Shown here piece after piece: positions 8,813-16,316 of a stretch of DNA of 51,202 nt. The stretch lies in contig JAGAOQ010000007.1 of NCBI GenBank assembly GCA_017623705.1, positions 1-51,202 of the forward strand. The letters run 5' to 3'. How positions within the stretch are numbered: the first letter of the stretch is position 1; each line of letters opens with the position of its first letter. Origin of the DNA: Clostridia bacterium. Lineage in GTDB: Bacteria > Bacillota > Clostridia > Christensenellales > UBA1242. The notes under the pieces are model-generated. The model worked only from the letters and a program-made list of their open reading frames with translations. It did no database searches and was not told the DNA's origin. The position numbers and the translations under genes are program-made.

Positions 8813-9901
8813 TTAGGATTTAAATAATTTTTTCACCAAAGGTAACCGATACAATATCATACTGGAAAGTAATGACATTATTAAGGCATAAAGGAAGAAA
8901 ACTAATTCTCCAATACCCATTGGAAATGGTGACAAAATATATGGAAATTTCGAAATAAGTAAAATCCAAAAAGGATGAACAAGATAAATACCCAAACTAT
9001 ATTTAGAAACACAGTTAATAATTTTATTATTTTTAATTTTAATTTTATTCGTCGAAAAAATCTTAATTATTAATATAGACTCAAAAAATGATAAAAAATC
9101 AAAATAGTAGTTATCAAACCAGCATGCAATAAAAACTCCAATAAAACCAATGACACCAATCAAATAAATGTATAGCTCTTTTATCAAATTTGTTTTTGCT
9201 ACAAAATAGCCCAATAAATATACAAAAAGATACTCATTTAAAATATTAAACCCAAATAAACATATTTTATTAGGAATAATCCAATTTGTCGCAAATATAA
9301 ATATTAAAACAAATATTACAGTTTCTTTATCAGCATACTCTACAAATTTCCGCAAAATTGGAGTAATAATATACAAACCTATAAGCATTACAACATACCA
9401 CATATGGTTAAAATAATTAATCCTTCCATTAAAAAAAGAAAATATACGTGATAAATCAACAAGACTCGTTAATAACCATTGTTTAACATTTGAATCGTTC
9501 CATAATAATTTATAATTATTGAATAAATTTATACCTAAACCAAAAATAAAATAAATTAAAGTCAATTTAAAAATCTTTTTAAGTATTTTTGATAATGTTA
9601 CATTATGTTTCGGGTCCAACATTAATGCTCCACTAATCATAATAAAACATGGTACGGCGAAACGCACAAAAGGCTGCAATATAACTTTATCAAGTACTAC
9701 TCTTTCAATTTTGTTTAGTAAATTAGTGCTTTCAAATAAAGTAATAATGTGCAGCATAACTACTGCCATGCAAGCAAAAGCACGCAAAACGACTATCCAT
9801 TCGATTTTTTCGCTTGTTGGCTTTTTTATTTCATTGACAATCGGCTCATTGGTACTGATAGAATTTTTACTTTCCTCATCGACACTTGTTTTAATTTCCA
9901 T
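8813..9901 (-). CDS. membrane O-acyltransferase (acyltransferase 3 family)
   Basis: 362-residue integral membrane protein of the acyltransferase-3 (OafA/WecH) family, which transfers acyl groups to surface sugars. Near residues 36-52 is WIVVLRAFACMAVVMLHI, with the family Arg and His. Then FAVPCFIMISGALML follows (WecH-like). About ten membrane segments are visible, ending in LPLVKKLFKS. The substrate cannot be told. Base composition is clearly more AT-rich than rbgA and trmD on either side, and the gene breaks a conserved ribosome-maturation cluster, so horizontal acquisition is likely. Confidence 0.9.
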   Translation of the reverse strand: MEIKTSVDEESKNSISTNEPIVNEIKKPTSEKIEWIVVLRAFACMAVVMLHIITLFESTNLLNKIERVVLDKVILQPFVRFAVPCFIMISGALMLDPKHNVTLSKILKKIFKLTLIYFIFGLGINLFNNYKLLWNDSNVKQWLLTSLVDLSRIFSFFNGRINYFNHMWYVVMLIGLYIITPILRKFVEYADKETVIFVLIFIFATNWIIPNKICLFGFNILNEYLFVYLLGYFVAKTNLIKELYIYLIGVIGFIGVFIACWFDNYYFDFLSFFESILIIKIFSTNKIKIKNNKIINCVSKYSLGIYLVHPFWILLISKFPYILSPFPMGIGELVFFLYALIMSLLSSMILYRLPLVKKLFKS

Positions 9902-9906
9902 ACAAT

Positions 9907-9935
9907 TTTATATAACAAGCACGGAAAGAACGCAA
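9907..9935 (-). promoter_or_regulatory. leaderless promoter of the acyltransferase gene
   Basis: Minus strand: TTGCGT (9935-9930), 17 nt, TATAAA (9912-9907), 5 nt, ATG 9901. No Shine-Dalgarno site. Confidence 0.7.
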
Positions 9936-9948
9936 ATAATTTACTCAC

Positions 9949-10605
9949 TTAATTTTTAGTAAATTTTTCGGTAACGGCTTTGCTGGCTTCGTCTTTCCAT
10001 TTTTGGATTGCAGCGTGGTTGCCAGAGAATAAAACTTCGGGGACTGATATTCCCTGCCAGACTCGTGGGCGGGTGTATTGTGGGTGTTCCAACTTTCCGT
10101 CAAGATAACTTTCGCTAATTAAACTTGCTTTGTTAATTACGCCGTCAACATAGCGAGAAACCGAATCAACCAAAACCATTGCAGGAATTTCACCACCAGT
10201 TAAAACATATTCGCCAATCGAAACAACTTCATCAAAACAAGTGTCAATTACACGTTGATCAACGCCTTCATAGTGTCCACACAAAATAATTATGTGTTCA
10301 TATTGTGCCAATTCAATGACCCGCTTTTGATTTAAGATTGGTGCTGCGGGAGTCATAAAAATGCGATGTGCTTTGTGTTCAGGGTCAATAGCTTGCAAAC
10401 AATCATAAATTGGCTGACATGACAAAACTAACCCTGCCCCTGGCGAATATGAATTGTCATCAACTTTGTGATGCTTGTCGGTTGAATAATCACGAAAGTT
10501 TACAACTTCTATTTGAAGCTTACCAGCTTTTGTTGCTCGTCCTAAAATACTGGTTTGTAGCGGGACAAACATCTCGGGGAACAAAGACAAAATTGTCCAA
10601 CGCAT
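9949..10605 (-). CDS. trmD: tRNA (guanine-37-N1) methyltransferase
   Basis: Methylates G37 next to the anticodon of certain tRNAs, preventing frameshifts. 218 residues. The start MRWTILSLFPEMF and the trefoil-knot SAM-binding parts (CGHYEGVDQR, SIGEYVLTGGEIPAMVL) are diagnostic; VDDNSYSPGAG is the usual family loop. It is somewhat shorter than E. coli TrmD (255). Coupled to rimM by a TAATG overlap. Confidence 0.97.
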   Translation of the reverse strand: MRWTILSLFPEMFVPLQTSILGRATKAGKLQIEVVNFRDYSTDKHHKVDDNSYSPGAGLVLSCQPIYDCLQAIDPEHKAHRIFMTPAAPILNQKRVIELAQYEHIIILCGHYEGVDQRVIDTCFDEVVSIGEYVLTGGEIPAMVLVDSVSRYVDGVINKASLISESYLDGKLEHPQYTRPRVWQGISVPEVLFSGNHAAIQKWKDEASKAVTEKFTKN

Positions 10606-11096
10606 TAAACCAACTCCGCTTCTAACGCATTAGGCGTTAAAACCAAAGTGCGTGTCGTAAGATTTGTTTCCAAGATGAAATCATCTTCATTAGGGATTAA
10701 GACAAACTCCTTACCTGTAATCGCAATCTCAAAGAAATCACCGCCACCATAGTTTTCAACCGCTGCGACACGGCCAACTTTCTTACCTAAATGAACAACG
10801 TCGAAGCCAATCAATTCACTAGACAAAACTTCGTCTGCTTGTAAATGCAACGTACTATCTTCAACCATGACAGTTTGATTACGAAATTGTTCAGCTTTTT
10901 CTATGGTGTCAATCCCGTCCAAACGCAAATAAGCAAAACCATTTTGTACACTACCACGGACAACAGAATAAACTTTTCCATTTAAGAAAACTTCATTTAA
11001 TTCATTAAAAACTTCGGGGTGATTATAAGTTATCCCAACCTTTAATTCCCCCTGCAAGCCACGTGGTTTTAAGACTGTACCAATGGCAACTAACAT
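10605..11096 (-). CDS. rimM: 16S rRNA processing protein RimM
   Basis: RimM assists maturation of the 30S head near S19. 163 residues, normal. The N-terminal RimM barrel (IGTVLKPRGLQGELKV) is followed by a PRC-barrel part (LIGFDVVHLGKKVGRVAAV). It overlaps thrS upstream and trmD downstream, each by TAATG, so the three form one translationally coupled operon. An AAGGA precedes its ATG inside thrS. Having thrS rather than rpsP upstream is unusual. Confidence 0.95.
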   Translation of the reverse strand: MLVAIGTVLKPRGLQGELKVGITYNHPEVFNELNEVFLNGKVYSVVRGSVQNGFAYLRLDGIDTIEKAEQFRNQTVMVEDSTLHLQADEVLSSELIGFDVVHLGKKVGRVAAVENYGGGDFFEIAITGKEFVLIPNEDDFILETNLTTRTLVLTPNALEAELV

Positions 11097-12832
11097 TACT
11101 TAAATTCCTTCACTTGTTTAGTAATCATTTCGATGAAAGCTTCCAATGACATTTGTCCCAAATCTTGACCTTCACGAGTACGGACAGCAACAGTATTCGT
11201 TTCTTGTTCTTTGGCACCAATGATTAGATTGTAAGGAATTTTTTTCAAAGTCGATTCACGAATTTTCAAACCAATTTTTTCGTTACGCAAATCAGTTACC
11301 GAGCGAATATTTGCATTTAACAAAGCACGATTAATTGATGCACAGTATTCGTCTTGTGCATTTGTGATATTCATAATACGAACTTGCGTTGGCGACAACC
11401 AAACTGGTAAAGCACCCATAGTCTTTTCAATCAACATTGCCAAAGTACGTTCATAACAACCGATTGAAGAACGGTGAATCAAATATGGTTTTGCTTTCTT
11501 GCCGTTTTCATCAATATAAGTCAAACCAAAACGTTCTGCCAAAGCAAAGTCTAATTGAATCGTAAATAAGGTGTCTTCTTTGCCGTAAGTATTCTTGGCT
11601 TGAATATCAATTTTAGGACCATAGAAAGCTGCCTCACCGTCTGCCTCAACAAATTTTAAGTTATTACGTACCAAGGCATTACGAATTTCGTCTTGACTCC
11701 ATTTCCATGCGTCAGGCAAATCAATGTATTTATCTTTGTTTGCCGGATCCCATTTAGATAAACGAATCGTTACGTCGTCTTGCATGTTTAACACTTTCAA
11801 GAAGTAGCTTGTTAATTCCATACATTCATCAACGACTTGTTGAATTTGGTCTGGACGCACAATGATATGACCATCACTCAAAGTATACTCACGCAAACGA
11901 ATTAAGCCGTGCATTTCACCACTGTTTTCGTTACGGAATTGTTTAGCCGTTTCTGCATATCGAATTGGCAAATCTTTGTAAGAACGTAATTCACTACGAT
12001 ATAACAAAATGTGCATTGGACAAGTCATTGGACGCAATGCCATTAAATTTTCATCTAAGACTTCATCACCAATCAGGAACATTGAATCTTTGTAGTGTTG
12101 CCAATGTCCACTAACTTTGTACAAATCGTTTTTAGCAAATGACGGAGTTTTAACGTGCATGTAACCACGACGGATTTCTTCGTCTTCAACAAAACGTTGC
12201 ATAATACGTAAAATCGTTGCCCCCGCAGGAGTAAATAAAGGTAACCCTTGACCGACCAATTCAGACGATACATAGTAACCTAGTTCACGACAAATTTTAT
12301 TGTGATCACGTTTCTTCACTTCTTCTTGCCATGCGTTATACGCCTCTAATTCGCTCTTGCTTGCGAATGCTACACCGTAGATACGAGTTAACATTTTATT
12401 CTTCTCATCACCACGCCAGTACGCACCAGTGATTTGCGTCAACTTAAACGCTTTAATTTTCTTCACATACTCAACGTGAGGACCGGCACACAAATCAGTA
12501 AAATTACCAATCGTATACATTGTAATCGTTTGTCCTCGGGGAATATCGTGTAATAACTCGGCCTTATAAATTTCTTTATTTTTATTGATTAAGCGAGCAG
12601 CTTCGGTACGTGTTACTTCCTTACGTTCAACCTTAAAATTCTCTTTAATAATGCGAGACATCTCAGCTTCAATCTTCAACAAATCGTCGTCTTTAATCGG
12701 TGTCGCAAAATCAAAATCATAATAGAATCCCGAATCTGTGGCAGGACCAATCGCCAATTTCGTGTTCGGGTAAATGTTTTTTACTGCATAAGCTAATACA
12801 TGTGCAGCCGTATGATTTAATACTTTATCCAT
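11096..12832 (-). CDS. thrS: threonyl-tRNA synthetase without the TGS domain
   Basis: Charges tRNA-Thr. The protein starts directly with the editing domain: HTAAH at residues 7-11, then CAGPHVE near 115-121. The class II catalytic core follows (RPMTCPMHI motif 2 region, then FAERFGL-type motif and HRSSIGCYERTLAML motif 3), ending in an anticodon-binding domain. Usual bacterial ThrS is about 640 residues and begins with a TGS domain of about 60; here there are 578 and no TGS. The start is set at ATG 12832 because a promoter lies 7 nt upstream. The longer frame from 12874 adds 14 hydrophobic residues across that promoter and is unlikely. Confidence 0.95.
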   Translation of the reverse strand: MDKVLNHTAAHVLAYAVKNIYPNTKLAIGPATDSGFYYDFDFATPIKDDDLLKIEAEMSRIIKENFKVERKEVTRTEAARLINKNKEIYKAELLHDIPRGQTITMYTIGNFTDLCAGPHVEYVKKIKAFKLTQITGAYWRGDEKNKMLTRIYGVAFASKSELEAYNAWQEEVKKRDHNKICRELGYYVSSELVGQGLPLFTPAGATILRIMQRFVEDEEIRRGYMHVKTPSFAKNDLYKVSGHWQHYKDSMFLIGDEVLDENLMALRPMTCPMHILLYRSELRSYKDLPIRYAETAKQFRNENSGEMHGLIRLREYTLSDGHIIVRPDQIQQVVDECMELTSYFLKVLNMQDDVTIRLSKWDPANKDKYIDLPDAWKWSQDEIRNALVRNNLKFVEADGEAAFYGPKIDIQAKNTYGKEDTLFTIQLDFALAERFGLTYIDENGKKAKPYLIHRSSIGCYERTLAMLIEKTMGALPVWLSPTQVRIMNITNAQDEYCASINRALLNANIRSVTDLRNEKIGLKIRESTLKKIPYNLIIGAKEQETNTVAVRTREGQDLGQMSLEAFIEMITKQVKEFK

Positions 12833-12839
12833 AACAAAC

Positions 12840-12867
12840 AGTATAACACTAAATCCAAATAAATCAA
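12840..12867 (-). promoter_or_regulatory. leaderless promoter of thrS-rimM-trmD
   Basis: Minus strand: TTGATT (12867-12862), 16 nt, TATACT (12845-12840) preceded by TGT, then 7 nt to ATG 12832. No T-box-like leader is possible because there is no leader. Confidence 0.65.
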
Positions 12868-12927
12868 ATAGCAAATCTGTGGCAAATACATTTACTAAAT
12901 ATTTTAATAATTACATAGACTATGGTT

Positions 12928-13599
12928 ATGAAGATTTCTACTGATGAACGCTTTTACACTTGTCTGCAACATTTAGCAAAAAAATTTGGCGGACAAATTA
13001 CAAACAACCAGGACCGTTATTTTTTGCAATTAAAAGGAAGAGTCAACAAGTATCAATTATTCGATAGCATCGTAAATCAAATTGTAACCAACATGAAAGC
13101 TTTTTATTTGAACCAAAAACTTAAAATAAAAAACAAAACTTTGGTTAAGGTTTTAATCAATTACGATAAGAAATCCGACATAGTAATTGCTGGCTCTTTG
13201 TTGAGCATTACACCGACAATTTTATTGGATTCAATTTATGATTTTTGTTTAACACGGCTGAAATGTCGTTGGAACGAAGTAATTCAATTAGTTAATGAAA
13301 ACTACATACAATTAACACAGAAAGTCTTATTTAACGAGCTGTTACGCTTTTTAATCGTTAATATGGATTGTCGTATGCCCGAAGCACATGTCATGGTAAT
13401 CAACCATCAAACAACCATTTGCGACAAAAAAATGCAACCAATTCCCCGCAACGAAGAAGATATTATCAACGCCTTAATTGATTTTGCTCCACGTCAAATT
13501 TATATTCACAACGACCGTGAACTAACCCAAGATGTGGTTGAGCAAATTGAAACATTATTCCCAAACTGCGTTTGCATTGAATACAACGCAGTGTTATAA
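12928..13599 (+). CDS. ytxC: YtxC-like putative sporulation protein
   Basis: 223 residues. The C-terminal part EEDIINALIDFAPRQIYIH then ETLFPNCVCIEY matches the YtxC family pattern (ISALI-LAPK-I-IH). YtxC is listed as a putative sporulation protein of unknown mechanism. It lies beside thrS, as ytxC does in Bacillus, which supports the call. Two ATGs are in frame; I prefer 12928 (MKISTDERF) because TAGACT (12916-12921) ends 6 nt upstream of it. The other ATG at 12922 touches the -10 box. The ricT promoter lies in its last 10 codons. Confidence 0.75.
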   Translation: MKISTDERFYTCLQHLAKKFGGQITNNQDRYFLQLKGRVNKYQLFDSIVNQIVTNMKAFYLNQKLKIKNKTLVKVLINYDKKSDIVIAGSLLSITPTILLDSIYDFCLTRLKCRWNEVIQLVNENYIQLTQKVLFNELLRFLIVNMDCRMPEAHVMVINHQTTICDKKMQPIPRNEEDIINALIDFAPRQIYIHNDRELTQDVVEQIETLFPNCVCIEYNAVL

Positions 13600-13600
13600 T
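13572..13600 (+). promoter_or_regulatory. leaderless promoter of ricT
   Basis: TTGCAT (13572-13577), 17 nt, TATAAT (13595-13600), 5 nt, ATG 13606. This near-consensus promoter sits within the 3' end of ytxC. Confidence 0.8.
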
Positions 13601-13605
13601 GCACT

Positions 13606-14232
13606 ATGCAAACTTATCATGTAAGAGTATTTAATAAAACGCAAACAACTAAATTTGACAGCGACATAGCGGACTTAAAGCCGAACGAATATGTAATTGT
13701 TGAAACCGATACAGGTGCTGAATGGGGCGTGGTTGCCAATGAAGGCATAAAAAAGAAAAACCACGAACCAAACAATGCACAAATTTTTCGACGTGCTACT
13801 GCCAAAGATTTAAGCCAAATTAACCTACTATTAAAGTCCGCAGAGTTCGCCAAAGAAAAAGCCATTGCAATGGTAAAACAATTCAAACTTGATATGAACA
13901 TCATGTCTGCTTACTACACTTTTGACGCCAGCAAAGTTGTGATTGATTTTTCTGCTGAACAACGAATCGACTTCCGTGAGTTAGTACGCAGTTTAGCCAG
14001 TGCTTTACGAACTCGCATTGAATTGCATCAAGTAGGAGCAAGAGATGAAGTCAAGGCACTAGGAGCGTTAGGTGTCTGTGGACAAGAATGTTGTTGCAAA
14101 CGTTTTGCACACAGCTACCCTGATGTATCTATTAAAATGGCAAAGCAACAAAACCTATCTTTAACACCTGACAAAATTAACGGTATTTGCGGACGATTAA
14201 AATGTTGCTTGTCATACGAAACGGAAAAATGA
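13606..14232 (+). CDS. ricT: PSP1-domain protein RicT (YaaT)
   Basis: RicT is part of the RicA-RicF-RicT complex that carries Fe-S clusters and, in B. subtilis, helps RNase Y and the sporulation phosphorelay. 208 residues, shorter than the Bacillus protein (about 275). The PSP1 core VGARDEVKALGALGVCGQEC is present, with the cysteine clusters GVCGQECCCKRF and GICGRLKCCLSYE that bind the cluster. RNase Y is also encoded in this window (34.8 kb), so both partners exist in this genome. Confidence 0.92.
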   Translation: MQTYHVRVFNKTQTTKFDSDIADLKPNEYVIVETDTGAEWGVVANEGIKKKNHEPNNAQIFRRATAKDLSQINLLLKSAEFAKEKAIAMVKQFKLDMNIMSAYYTFDASKVVIDFSAEQRIDFRELVRSLASALRTRIELHQVGARDEVKALGALGVCGQECCCKRFAHSYPDVSIKMAKQQNLSLTPDKINGICGRLKCCLSYETEK

Positions 14233-14238
14233 TAAACT
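14209..14238 (+). promoter_or_regulatory. possible nrdR promoter
   Basis: TTGTCA (14209-14214), 18 nt, TAAACT (14233-14238) preceded by TGA. It would give a leader of about 30 nt containing AAAGGAG before the nrdR ATG, so nrdR is not leaderless. Confidence 0.45.
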
Positions 14239-14274
14239 AAACAAGAATATCTTACGAAACAAAGGAGTTAAATT

Positions 14275-14751
14275 ATGAGATGTCCAAATTGTGGTTCACA
14301 CGATAATAAGGTTGTCGATAGCCGTACTAATGATAATTCAAATTCAATTCGTCGTCGCCGTGAATGTTTGAAATGCAACAAACGTTTCACCAGTTACGAA
14401 ACAATTGAACGTGTTTCTTTATTAGTCATTAAAAACGACGGCAGTCGTCAATCATTTGATTCACAAAAAATCAAAAACAGCATTATTGCTGCAACAGCTA
14501 AACGTCCAGTTTCCATGAAACAAATCGACAACATTGTTGAAAGCATTGAAATGCAAATTGCCAACACCGCCATGGGTGATCAACAAGAAATTGCAACTAG
14601 CGTAATCGGCGACATGGTCATGGAAGAATTAAAAAAAGTTGACGAAGTAGCTTACATTCGCTTCGCAGCGGTCTATCGTCAATTCAAAGACGTATCGACA
14701 TTTGTTAACTTCATCAAAGAATTTGAAAAAGAAATTCAAGAAAACATTTAA
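14275..14751 (+). CDS. nrdR: ribonucleotide reductase repressor NrdR
   Basis: Zinc-ribbon plus ATP-cone regulator that represses ribonucleotide reductase genes when dATP is high. 158 residues, normal. The zinc ribbon has CPNCGSHD (residues 3-10) and CLKC, followed by the ATP-cone (VIKNDGSRQSFDSQKI). A Shine-Dalgarno AAAGGAG lies 8 nt before ATG 14275. Its mRNA should end at the hairpin at 14811-14840, inside the end of the convergent gene. Confidence 0.96.
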   Translation: MRCPNCGSHDNKVVDSRTNDNSNSIRRRRECLKCNKRFTSYETIERVSLLVIKNDGSRQSFDSQKIKNSIIAATAKRPVSMKQIDNIVESIEMQIANTAMGDQQEIATSVIGDMVMEELKKVDEVAYIRFAAVYRQFKDVSTFVNFIKEFEKEIQENI

Positions 14752-14760
14752 CTAACCAAT

Positions 14761-15939
14761 CTAAATAAAAAAACGCAGGAAATGGTTAGTACCTTTTGAA
14801 ACTAGCGGAAAAACTCTCATAACTTGAGAGTTTTTTGTTTTAAAGTGTTTTTCAAATTGTAATTTTTTGTTCATAACAGTTTCTTTAGTTAAAAACGGAT
14901 AATCCACAGAATAACAAGTTTTTTCGATATATGGCTTTAAATTATCATAAGTAACATATTCATCAATTACTTTTGTAGGCAATGTGTTCAAGTTTTCAAC
15001 ACCGAGTTTTTTGCGTAAATCCGCTTTAAAAGGTATAATAACTTCTGAACAATATGTATCATTAAAAGAACCACCTTCTTTTGTTGGTTCATCTGCAATC
15101 CCAAACAATAAATGTTGATTAGGGGCATATACTTTGGATACCAGCGGTAACTTACATGTTCCATTAAACCATTCTTTATGCTCACGACAAATTTGAAGCA
15201 TTAAATCGAGCATTATATCAAAATTCTTTTCCGTACAATAAGTCAACATTGTATCGTTACGCCTATCCCTAGTAGTAAATTTCACATACGGTCGATAGTT
15301 TTCATCACCAGGATATGCAGAGCATTTTCTAAATAACTCAGTAGCAATGGAAGTTGCATTTCTCGGTGTGGTGTTAACGTAAATCCGTTTTGTGATATTT
15401 CCAGGGTGTCCAAATGGATATAGATGGATAAAACAATCAATTATCTCATCACTGAGTCCCACCTCCATATTAGCCCACCTATCAAATCTTTCATTAGTCA
15501 ATGCGTTCATCGCACTGGCTACTCCATCTTGCACAAACTCAAAATATCTTCCACATGCTTTTCCTTCAGGATGAACATAGTGAAAAGGATAATTTTCTTT
15601 ATCTTCTGGACTAGCTAGAAAGAAGTTATATGCGAGCATTTCCTTTTCTTTGGATTGGTTCGCCCCTAATTGATTATACATGGAAAAGAAATCATCAACA
15701 CCAACATTAATTTCCTTATCTTTATAATAAAGTACCATGGTATCCGCAACATTACGATAAAAAGTTGCCAATTGCTTAACGGTTAATTCTTTTTTAGTAG
15801 CGTCCGGATTGCTTTGTAAAAAATCATATTCCGCCTTGTGCGGAGTTTTGATACTATATTTAATATAGTCAATAATGTTTTGGGCAGTTACAGGATATTG
15901 GCTTTCATGCGCCATGATTCTTTTGAAAATATCTTCCAT
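14761..15939 (-). CDS. uncharacterised 392-aa protein, weakly HopA1-like
   Basis: Not confidently recognised. The N-terminal half is helical. The centre has KRIYVNTTPRNATSIA (near 190-205), YVKFTTRDRRNDTMLTY (near 221-237), then LPLVSKVYAPNQHLLFGIADEP and SFNDTYCSEV. This order of an RIYVN strand, an RRND segment and a GIADEP-SF segment recalls HopA1-domain proteins, which include phospho-threonine lyase-like enzymes; this is inference from memory. There is no signal peptide or membrane segment. The last 15 residues (PLVSKGTNHFLRFFI) are encoded by a 44-nt sequence that recurs inverted at 16266-16312. A leaderless promoter precedes ATG 15939. The gene end overlaps the nrdR terminator. Confidence 0.75.
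   Translation of the reverse strand: MEDIFKRIMAHESQYPVTAQNIIDYIKYSIKTPHKAEYDFLQSNPDATKKELTVKQLATFYRNVADTMVLYYKDKEINVGVDDFFSMYNQLGANQSKEKEMLAYNFFLASPEDKENYPFHYVHPEGKACGRYFEFVQDGVASAMNALTNERFDRWANMEVGLSDEIIDCFIHLYPFGHPGNITKRIYVNTTPRNATSIATELFRKCSAYPGDENYRPYVKFTTRDRRNDTMLTYCTEKNFDIMLDLMLQICREHKEWFNGTCKLPLVSKVYAPNQHLLFGIADEPTKEGGSFNDTYCSEVIIPFKADLRKKLGVENLNTLPTKVIDEYVTYDNLKPYIEKTCYSVDYPFLTKETVMNKKLQFEKHFKTKNSQVMRVFPLVSKGTNHFLRFFI
14767..14810 (+). repeat. conserved 3' element, copy 1
   Basis: 44 nt starting 15 nt after the nrdR stop. It shares AAAAAAACGCA at its start and TTTTGAAACTAGCGGAA at its end with copy 2 (16266-16312, opposite strand); the middle differs and is 3 nt shorter here. A terminator hairpin follows directly in both copies. 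It also encodes the C-terminus of the convergent 392-aa gene. Confidence 0.85.
14811..14840 (+). terminator. terminator after nrdR
   Basis: Stem AAACTCTCA (14811-14819) / TGAGAGTTT (14825-14833), loop of 5, with six Ts ending at 14836. It lies inside the coding end of the convergent 392-aa gene. Confidence 0.85.
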
Positions 15940-15945
15940 AATTAA

Positions 15946-15974
15946 ATTATAAATATTTCCAACACATTTAGCAA
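15946..15974 (-). promoter_or_regulatory. leaderless promoter of the 392-aa gene
   Basis: Minus strand: TTGCTA (15974-15969), 17 nt, TATAAT (15951-15946), 6 nt, ATG 15939. No Shine-Dalgarno site. Confidence 0.8.
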
Positions 15975-16002
15975 CATGTAATTAATTATGGCAGTAAAAC
16001 GT

Positions 16003-16055
16003 GTGCTTGTCTATATATACAAGTGGCGTCGCTTTGCTCCGCCATAGACAAGCAC
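16003..16055. repeat. large hairpin with nested stem
   Basis: A perfect 12-bp outer stem, GTGCTTGTCTAT (16003-16014) with ATAGACAAGCAC (16044-16055), encloses an inner stem GGCG/CGCC (16025-16028 / 16040-16043). The motif GTGCTTGT of its arms recurs in the neighbouring hairpin at 16061-16090, so the two hairpins are related. It is intergenic and non-coding; it could be part of an RNA or a small palindromic element. Confidence 0.8.
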
Positions 16056-16152
16056 AAAAAAGTGCGTGCTTGTAAACAAGCGCACGCACTTTTCTTTTTC
16101 TGGTTTGTTAGAGTAAACAGATATTCTTTGTTGTCAAGGTTAAAATAAATGT
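16056..16152 (-). ncRNA. candidate small RNA with strong 3' hairpin
   Basis: A promoter at 16159-16186 on the minus strand should start a transcript near 16152. It would end at a strong hairpin, 16090-16076 pairing with 16073-16061 (AGTGCGTGCTTGT arm, with a 2-nt bulge), followed by six Ts on the minus strand. The resulting RNA of about 95 nt has no evident ORF. The hairpin also has T-rich sequence on the plus side, so it may act as a two-way terminator only. Not matched to any RNA family I know. Confidence 0.4.
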
Positions 16153-16158
16153 CAAATA

Positions 16159-16186
16159 ATTATAAAACTTAAAACTATAACGACAA
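16159..16186 (-). promoter_or_regulatory. promoter of the candidate small RNA
   Basis: Minus strand: TTGTCG (16186-16181), 16 nt, TATAAT (16164-16159). No start codon with a gene lies close downstream, unlike the other promoters here. Confidence 0.5.
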
Positions 16187-16223
16187 CCTATGACAACGGC
16201 AGAAATATCTGTTTTAACAAGGG

Positions 16224-16260
16224 CAAAAGAAAACACCCTAACCAAATTGGTTAGAGTGTT
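16224..16260 (-). terminator. terminator after prfA
   Basis: Inverted repeat of 14 bp with one mismatch: AACACCCTAACCAA (16232-16245) with TTGGTTAGAGTGTT (16247-16260). A T-rich stretch follows on the minus strand. It ends the rpmE-prmC-prfA transcript and directly follows copy 2 of the conserved 3' element. Confidence 0.8.
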
Positions 16261-16265
16261 GATTA

Positions 16266-16312
16266 TTCCGCTAGTTTCAAAACGATGCAACTATAAATTC
16301 TTGCGTTTTTTT
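16266..16312 (-). repeat. conserved 3' element, copy 2
   Basis: 47 nt on the minus strand starting 4 nt after the prfA stop. It has the same AAAAAAACGCA start and TTTTGAAACTAGCGGAA end as copy 1, with a middle longer by one codon-sized unit (3 nt). The two copies face each other and bracket 1.5 kb. On the plus strand this copy would read PLVSKRCNYKFLRFF, close to the C-terminus of the 392-aa protein. Confidence 0.85.
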
Positions 16313-16316
16313 ACTT

